Assembly (NCBI GenBank): GCA_002723415.1
Contig: PBOA01000025.1
Location: forward strand, 1-64,000
Direction: 5' to 3'
From: Chloroflexota bacterium
GTDB taxonomy: Bacteria; Chloroflexota; Dehalococcoidia; Lucifugimonadales; GCA-002723415
DNA length: 64,000 nt
Below are positions 62,505 through 64,000 of this stretch, piece after piece. The stretch's first letter is position 1, and the number at the start of each line of letters is the position of its first letter. The notes under the pieces are model-generated. The model made no database searches. It had not been told where the DNA came from and saw nothing but the letters and a program-made list of their open reading frames with translations. The position numbers were made by a program, and so were the translations under genes.

Positions 62505-64000
62505 ATGAATTTTGATATTTTAATTAAAAATGGAACAATAATCGATGGAACTGGTAACATTAGATACAATGCTGATGTTGGAATATCTAAAAAGAAAATA
62601 GCTGCTATAGGAAATTTAGTACAATCTCAAGCACCTACAATTATTGATGCTACTGATTTGATAATCGCCCCAGGATTTATAGATATGCATTCTCATTCTG
62701 ATGTTACTCTATTAGATGACCCTGGAGGTGAAAGTAAAGCATTTCAAGGGGTAACAACTGAAGTTGTTGGAAATTGTGGATTTTCTCCTTATCCAATTAT
62801 TAAAAACAATTCAAAAGAAGATATTTCTCCTATGGCATCTAGGTATCCATTAACTTGGGAAAATTTAGACTCATGGGCATGTTCTCTTCAATCTAACGGA
62901 ATAAGTTTAAATATTGCTCCTCAAGTTGGTCATTCTGCAATAAGGTACGCTGTTGGGCTTATAGATAACCATCCTCCATCTAAAGAACAATTAAATAAAA
63001 TGTGTAAACTTGTATTTGAATCTATTGAACAAGGCGCATTTAGTTTCTCTACAGGCCTGACCGTTGCTCCATCTATGTATGCAAAAACTGAAGAAATAGT
63101 CGAACTAGCAAAAACATTATCAGAATTTGAGGGAGCTTTTTATGTAAGTCATGCCCGTTTGTGGGCAGGAAACCATATCAAAGCAGTAGAAGAAGCAATA
63201 GATATAGGAAAAAAAGCCAATATACCTGTTCAATATTCTCACATGGCAATAATTGATTCACGTTATTACGGAACAGGTGAGCAAATGGTAAAACCTATAG
63301 AAACAGCTCGTTCTTTGGGCATAGATGCCACTTATGATGTATACCCATATACAGCTGCAGGCACCAACCTTGCACAAAGCGTACCGTCATGGTTGCAAGA
63401 GGGAGGAGAAAATGCCATGCTCAAGAGATTAAGAAACCCTTCTAAATTTAATAAAGCATTAAAAGATATTAAGAAAGGACATTTTGGTGGGTTGCCATGG
63501 AAATTTGATACTTTTGTTATAAGCTATGTAAAAAATCAATCTAACCAAAATATTGTAGGAAAATCAATAGAGCAAATCGCTATTGAAAGAAATGAAGATC
63601 CACACAAGACTTATTTGTCATTAATTGAAGAAGAAGATAATCAAGTAGGTGTTGTTGTACATAATAGAGTTGAAAGTGATGTACGTTATTTTCTCTCTCA
63701 CCCTCTAGCAATGATAGGATCTGATGGAAATGCTATATCTCCAACTGGCATTCATGCCAAAGAAAAACCTCATCCAAGATTTTATGGTACATATCCTCGT
63801 ATACTAGGTAAATATGTAAGAGATGAATCTTTAATATCACTTGAAACTGCAATCCACAAAATGACAGGTATGCCTGCAAAAAGACTCAATTTAAAAGATA
63901 GAGGATATATAATAGAAAATAAATTAGCAGATATAGTCATATTTAATCCTTTAACTATAATAGATAAATCTACGTTTAATAAACCTCATCAACTTTCTAA
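62505..64000 (+). CDS. N-acyl-D-amino-acid deacylase-type amidohydrolase, partial (runs off window end)
   Basis: MNFDILIKNGTIIDGTGNIRYNADVGIS; PGFIDMHSHSDVTLL. Not in the ORF track (open at edge). Confidence 0.88.
   Translation, partial: MNFDILIKNGTIIDGTGNIRYNADVGISKKKIAAIGNLVQSQAPTIIDATDLIIAPGFIDMHSHSDVTLLDDPGGESKAFQGVTTEVVGNCGFSPYPIIKNNSKEDISPMASRYPLTWENLDSWACSLQSNGISLNIAPQVGHSAIRYAVGLIDNHPPSKEQLNKMCKLVFESIEQGAFSFSTGLTVAPSMYAKTEEIVELAKTLSEFEGAFYVSHARLWAGNHIKAVEEAIDIGKKANIPVQYSHMAIIDSRYYGTGEQMVKPIETARSLGIDATYDVYPYTAAGTNLAQSVPSWLQEGGENAMLKRLRNPSKFNKALKDIKKGHFGGLPWKFDTFVISYVKNQSNQNIVGKSIEQIAIERNEDPHKTYLSLIEEEDNQVGVVVHNRVESDVRYFLSHPLAMIGSDGNAISPTGIHAKEKPHPRFYGTYPRILGKYVRDESLISLETAIHKMTGMPAKRLNLKDRGYIIENKLADIVIFNPLTIIDKSTFNKPHQLS

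Overview
AT-rich bacterial chromosome segment. Gene content and style suggest a marine Chloroflexota/SAR202-like lineage, but that placement is inference only. Two zones are visible. (1) About 1-12.25 kb is an accessory region ending at a tRNA-Ile(GAT). It holds a collagen-like membrane-anchored protein (partial), secreted or lipoprotein-like hypotheticals, two inverted paralogs of unknown family flanking a RecB-like nuclease/RNase H-like/SF1 helicase fusion, and an AlwI-family restriction-modification operon with two adenine methylases. Five direct copies of a ~45-90 bp intergenic repeat separate these modules. (2) About 12.3-64 kb is mostly housekeeping: argS, selD, cca, fumC, ltaE, rarA, selA, coaE, a NorQ/NorD-like pair, a gliding-type ABC operon, a cysteine desulfurase, trxA, tRNA-Sec, uvrC, a xer recombinase, lgt, fabF, mtaB, pepA, ggt, yajQ and others. 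Main second-look items: the repeat-delimited module array; the inverted paralog/helicase locus; the R-M operon directly behind tRNA-Ile; selD with an in-frame UGA (Sec) missed by the ORF track; a decaying lutABC operon (lutA frameshift, lutB reduced to its C-terminus); an ABC ATPase with a probable AUU start; a tandem amidohydrolase with a degenerate first domain; and a VapBC-like pair with a probable leaderless start.
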